Assembly (NCBI RefSeq): GCF_011303755.1
Contig: NZ_CP049885.1
Span: forward strand, 522,001 to 586,000
DNA length: 64,000 nt
Reading direction: 5' to 3'
Source: Acidovorax sp. HDW3
GTDB taxonomy: Bacteria; Pseudomonadota; Gammaproteobacteria; Burkholderiales; Burkholderiaceae_C
Shown here: positions 61,007-64,000 of the stretch, one piece after another
Numbering within the stretch: position 1 is the stretch's first letter
Layout of the letters: every line of letters begins with the position of its first letter
Translations under genes and position numbers: made by a program
The notes under the pieces: generated by a model
Databases searched by the model: none
What the model was told of the DNA's origin: nothing
What the model saw: only the letters and a program-made list of their open reading frames with translations

Positions 61007-62455
61007 TTATTCCTCTTTCTTTTCTTCCTTGCGCTCGGTCAGGGTCTTGCTGACCTGCACCGGCTCGCCCTTGAGGCGGTGCAGCGCCTGGGTGAGCTGG
61101 AAGTCCTTGTCGGTGCCGAACTCGGGCAGCTTGCGGCCAGCCGGGTTCTTCTTGATCTCTTCTTCCAGGCGCTTGCGCGCTTCCTCGCGTGCTTCTTCGC
61201 GCGCCTTGTCCTGCTCGGGGCTGAGCTGCTCCTGGCCCTGGCCGGTGCCCAGGTGCTTTTCCAGATCGGCTTCGCGCGTGCGCAGCACGGCATAGACGTC
61301 GCCCTCGGCGGTTTCATCGACCATCACGTCGGGCACGATGCCCTTGGCCTGGATGGAGCGGCCGCTGGGCGTGTAGTAGCGCGCGGTGGTGATTTTGATA
61401 CCGGTGTCCGGGCCCAGCGGGCGCACGGTCTGCACCGAGCCCTTGCCAAAGGTCTGGCTGCCCATGAGGGTGGCGCGCTGGTGGTCCTGCAGCGCACCGG
61501 CGACGATCTCGCTGGCCGAGGCCGAGCCTTCGTTGACCAGCACCACCAGCGGCACGCTCTTGAGCGCCGCCGGCAGGCGCTTGAGCGGATCGCCCTGGCC
61601 CCGGCGCGTGTAGAAGCTGGGCGTGGCCTTGTAGGTGGCCTTGCTGTCGGCGAGCTGGCCGTTGGTGGAGACGACGGTGACGTTCTCGGGCAGGAAGGCG
61701 GCCGAGATGGCGACGGCTGCGTCGAGCAGGCCGCCCGGGTCGTTGCGCAGGTCGAGCACCAGGCCCTTGAGCTTGGGCTCTTGCTGGTAAATCTCTTCGA
61801 CCTTGCGCACGAAGTCGTCCACCGTGCGCTCCTGGAACTGCGACAGGCGAATCCAGGCGTAGCCGGGCTCTATGACCTTGCCCTTGACGGATTGGGTCTT
61901 GATTTCTTCGCGCGTGATGGTCACGGGGAAGGTGCGGTTCTCGTCCTTGCGGAAGATGGTCAGCAGCACCTTGGTGCTGGGCTCGCCGCGCATCCGCTTG
62001 ACGGCTTCGTTGAGTGTCAGGCCGCGCACGGCGGTGTCGTCGATCTTGGTGATGAGGTCGTTCGTCTTGAGGCCGGCGCGGTAGGCGGGCGAGCCTTCGA
62101 TGGGCGAGACGATCTTGATGAGCCCGTCTTCCTGCGTGATCTCTATGCCGACGCCGACGAACTTGCCCGTCGTGCCTTCACGGAATTCCTTGAAGGTCTT
62201 TTTGTCGAAATACTGCGAATGCGGGTCCAGGCTGGAGACCATGCCGGCAATCGCGTCGGTGATGAGTTTCTTGTCGTCCACCGGCTCGACGTAGTCCGTC
62301 TTGATGAGTCCAAAGACGGCCGAGAGCTGCTGGATTTCTTCCAGCGGCAGCGGCGTGACGGTGCCGCGCGCCACGGTTTGCAAAGACACGGTGGTCAGCG
62401 CACCGGCGAACACGCCGACCGAGATCCAACCTGCGATTTTCAATTTCTGGCCCAT
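61007..62455 (-). CDS. ctpA: Carboxy-terminal processing peptidase (S41)
   Basis: 482 residues from ATG 62455. An N-terminal membrane anchor (IAGWISVGVFAGALTTVSL) precedes a PDZ domain (GVGIEITQEDGLIKIVSPIE). The S41 Ser-Lys dyad follows: nucleophile in EGSASASEIVAGAL and Lys in GSQTFGKGSVQTV. The tail is long and charged (Glu/Lys-rich, about 410-482). Processes periplasmic or envelope proteins from the C-terminus. 96 bases after gpmA on the same strand. Confidence 0.95.
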   Translation of the reverse strand: MGQKLKIAGWISVGVFAGALTTVSLQTVARGTVTPLPLEEIQQLSAVFGLIKTDYVEPVDDKKLITDAIAGMVSSLDPHSQYFDKKTFKEFREGTTGKFVGVGIEITQEDGLIKIVSPIEGSPAYRAGLKTNDLITKIDDTAVRGLTLNEAVKRMRGEPSTKVLLTIFRKDENRTFPVTITREEIKTQSVKGKVIEPGYAWIRLSQFQERTVDDFVRKVEEIYQQEPKLKGLVLDLRNDPGGLLDAAVAISAAFLPENVTVVSTNGQLADSKATYKATPSFYTRRGQGDPLKRLPAALKSVPLVVLVNEGSASASEIVAGALQDHQRATLMGSQTFGKGSVQTVRPLGPDTGIKITTARYYTPSGRSIQAKGIVPDVMVDETAEGDVYAVLRTREADLEKHLGTGQGQEQLSPEQDKAREEAREEARKRLEEEIKKNPAGRKLPEFGTDKDFQLTQALHRLKGEPVQVSKTLTERKEEKKEE

Positions 62456-62502
62456 AAAAACACCTGCGTTAGCGCTGCAAACATGCAATATGCATTGGAA
62501 GG

Positions 62503-62535
62503 GGCACGCCGGCCCAGGTTCCCGGCGGGCGTGCC
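62503..62535. repeat. Inverted repeat between gpmA and ctpA
   Basis: GGCACGCC and GGCGTGCC, 8-bp stem with a 17-base loop that itself contains GGCC/CGGC. No T run; perhaps a weak terminator or mRNA stabiliser. Confidence 0.4.
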
Positions 62536-62551
62536 AAAGGCGATCCGGACC

Positions 62552-63295
62552 TCAGGCTTTGCCTTGCGCGGCCACGGCGGCGGCGGCGCGTGCTGCGGCT
62601 TCGGCGTCGCCCAGATAGTAGTGGCGAATGGGTTGGAGGTTCTCGTCGAGCTCATATACCAGCGGAATGCCGTTGGGAATGTTCAGGCCGACGATGTCGT
62701 TGTCGGAGATGCCGTCGAGGTACTTGACCAGGGCGCGGATGGAGTTGCCGTGCGCCGCCACCACCACGCGCTGGCCGCTGCGGATCGCCGGGGCGATGGC
62801 ATCGTTCCAGCACGGCAGCACGCGCGCCACGGTGTCCTGCAGGCATTCGGTCAGCGGCACCTGCGTGGGGGCCAGGGCGGCGTAGCGGCGGTCGCCACGC
62901 TCGCTGCGCGCGTCGCCCGCTTCGAGTGCCGGCGGTGGCGTGTCGTAGCTGCGCCGCCACACCAGCACCTGCGCGTCGCCGTACTGGGCTGCCATGTCGG
63001 CTTTGTTCAGGCCCTGCAGCGCGCCGTAGTGGCGCTCGTTCAGGCGCCAGTCTTTGCGCACGGGCAGCCAGGTGCAGTCCATCTCGTCGAGCGTGTGCCA
63101 CAGGGTGCGGATGGCGCGCTTCAAGACGCTGGTAAAGCACAGGTCGAACGCATAGCCCTCGGCCTTGAGCAGACGGCCGGCGTTTTGCGCCTGCTCGACG
63201 CCCGTGGGCGTGAGATCGACGTCGGTCCAGCCGGTAAAGCGGTTTTCAAGATTCCAGGTCGATTCGCCGTGGCGGATCAAAACAAGCTTGTACAT
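62552..63295 (-). CDS. gpmA: 2,3-bisphosphoglycerate-dependent phosphoglycerate mutase
   Basis: 247 residues. The phosphohistidine motif is [20 protein letters not shown] and the second His is in [17 protein letters not shown]. Interconverts 3- and 2-phosphoglycerate. Length and motifs are standard. Confidence 0.97.
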   Translation of the reverse strand: MYKLVLIRHGESTWNLENRFTGWTDVDLTPTGVEQAQNAGRLLKAEGYAFDLCFTSVLKRAIRTLWHTLDEMDCTWLPVRKDWRLNERHYGALQGLNKADMAAQYGDAQVLVWRRSYDTPPPALEAGDARSERGDRRYAALAPTQVPLTECLQDTVARVLPCWNDAIAPAIRSGQRVVVAAHGNSIRALVKYLDGISDNDIVGLNIPNGIPLVYELDENLQPIRHYYLGDAEAAARAAAAVAAQGKA

Positions 63296-63387
63296 GGGGA
63301 AAAAGCCTCAGGGATAAAGAAATTGGGCGACGCAGGTCAAAACCCGGCATTTTAGAATCGCACGGTTTGCCAACCCCAAGGATTGAC

Positions 63388-63795
63388 GTGAATTTCATCA
63401 TCGAGAACTGGTATCTGTTCTTTATGGCCCTGGCTTCGGGCGCCATGCTGCTGTGGCCGGTGCTGCGCGGTGGCGCCGGGCTGGGCCTGTCCAGCGCCCA
63501 GGCGGTGCAGCTCATCAACCGCGAAAAAGCCGTGGTCATCGACGTCTGCGAGCCCGAGGAATTTGCCGCCGGCCACATTGGCGGCGCCAAGAACGTGCCG
63601 CTGGCGCAGCTCGAAGAGCGCCTGCCCGGCCTGGTGAAGAACAAAACCCTGCCGCTGATTTTGGTCTGCGCCAAGGGAATGCGCGCCCAGCGCGCCAGCG
63701 CCGTGGCACAAAAGCTCGGTTACGACAAAGCCCAGCCTCTGGCCGGCGGCCTGACCGCCTGGCGCGAGGCCAATCTGCCCGTGGAGAAAGGCTAA
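63388..63795 (+). CDS. Membrane-anchored rhodanese-like protein
   Basis: 135 residues from a GTG at 63388 with AAGGA five bases upstream; the longer frame from 63367 is not supported. One N-terminal membrane helix (WYLFFMALASGAMLLWPVL), then a rhodanese domain with EFAAGHIGGAKNVPLAQLEE and active-site loop LVCAKGMRAQRAS. Likely sulfur transfer. It lies three bases before grxC, the usual rhodanese-grxC(-secB) order in betaproteobacteria. Confidence 0.9.
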   Translation: MNFIIENWYLFFMALASGAMLLWPVLRGGAGLGLSSAQAVQLINREKAVVIDVCEPEEFAAGHIGGAKNVPLAQLEERLPGLVKNKTLPLILVCAKGMRAQRASAVAQKLGYDKAQPLAGGLTAWREANLPVEKG

Positions 63796-63798
63796 GCC

Positions 63799-64000
63799 AT
63801 GCAACACGTGACCATGTACACCACCGCCGTCTGCCCGTACTGCACCCGCGCCAAGCAGCTGCTGAAGGCGCGCGGCGTCGAGCACATCGAGGAAGTTCGC
63901 ATCGACCAGGACCCGGCCGAACGCCAGCGCATGATGGAGCGCACCGGCCGGCGCACCGTGCCGCAGATTTTCATTGGCGAGACCCACGTCGGCGGCTGCG
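63799..64000 (+). CDS. grxC: Glutaredoxin 3 (partial, runs off the right edge)
   Basis: 67 codons visible. HVTMYTTAVCPYCTRAKQLL holds the CPYC redox pair, and RRTVPQIFIGETHVGGC the cis-Pro and GSH-binding part. Only the end is missing (about 20 residues by family length). Confidence 0.95.
   Translation, partial: MQHVTMYTTAVCPYCTRAKQLLKARGVEHIEEVRIDQDPAERQRMMERTGRRTVPQIFIGETHVGGC

Overview
The window is GC-rich chromosomal DNA (roughly two thirds G+C by eye) from a betaproteobacterium, most likely Burkholderiales, family Comamonadaceae. The grounds are inferential: gene orders such as argS-SPOR-dsbA, lptA-lptB-rpoN and trpE-trpG-trpD-trpC, a Gram-negative porin of the betaproteobacterial type, paired actP/DUF485 acetate-uptake modules, and a short dispersed repeat of a kind I associate with this family. 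I saw no tRNA, rRNA, CRISPR array, insertion sequence, integrase or replication origin. Layout, left to right. 1-5.9 kb: the 5' part of a HisKA_2 sensor kinase, a leftward rlmL-type methyltransferase/PIN/UPF0149 operon, a chemoreceptor and a thioesterase. 5.9-11 kb: leftward lptA-lptB-rpoN-thioesterase, preceded by a DUF485-actP module where lptC would normally be expected. 11-17.2 kb: leftward argS-SPOR-dsbA, a two-repeat PsiF protein, a second chemoreceptor and a chalcone-isomerase-like periplasmic protein. 17.2-25.3 kb: a probable trp attenuation leader, then trpE, a chorismate mutase, trpG, trpD and trpC, a three-PAS diguanylate cyclase and ung. 25.4-30.6 kb: a second DUF485-actP module, an MHS-family transporter and a porin. 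30.7-37.1 kb: a 2129-residue tandem double UvrA. 37.4-45.3 kb: a type I restriction-modification operon hsdM-rhuM-hsdS-hsdR. 45.4-48.3 kb: bioF-bioH-bioC and a cysteine-rich small protein. 48.3-54.7 kb: two small proteins of unknown role, rpoH under a perfect CIRCE operator, cutA, a calcium-site protein and a GGDEF/EAL protein. 54.7-64 kb: ftsY facing a pair of M16 peptidases, then rsmD, coaD, a BON lipoprotein, moeB/thiF, ctpA, gpmA, a rhodanese and the start of grxC. The most unusual content is repeat-driven. (1) A dispersed element of about 45 bp has about 12 copies here; five lie inside coding sequence and two of those encode signal peptides. (2) The double UvrA carries a second, C/G-rich palindromic repeat family in frame at three linkers, with internal 75-bp and 135-bp tandem duplications. 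(3) A (GCCAA)10-GTCAA-GCCAA pentanucleotide tract sits directly in front of hsdM, and an upstream ATG reads through it in frame, which is the layout of a phase-variable restriction-modification switch. (4) A GGGGGTCTGACCCCC-type motif forms the C-terminus of MoeB and the signal peptide of the next gene. Regulatory highlights are the CIRCE box at rpoH and a trp leader peptide with two Trp codons. All functions are read from motifs and family resemblance; no database search was run.
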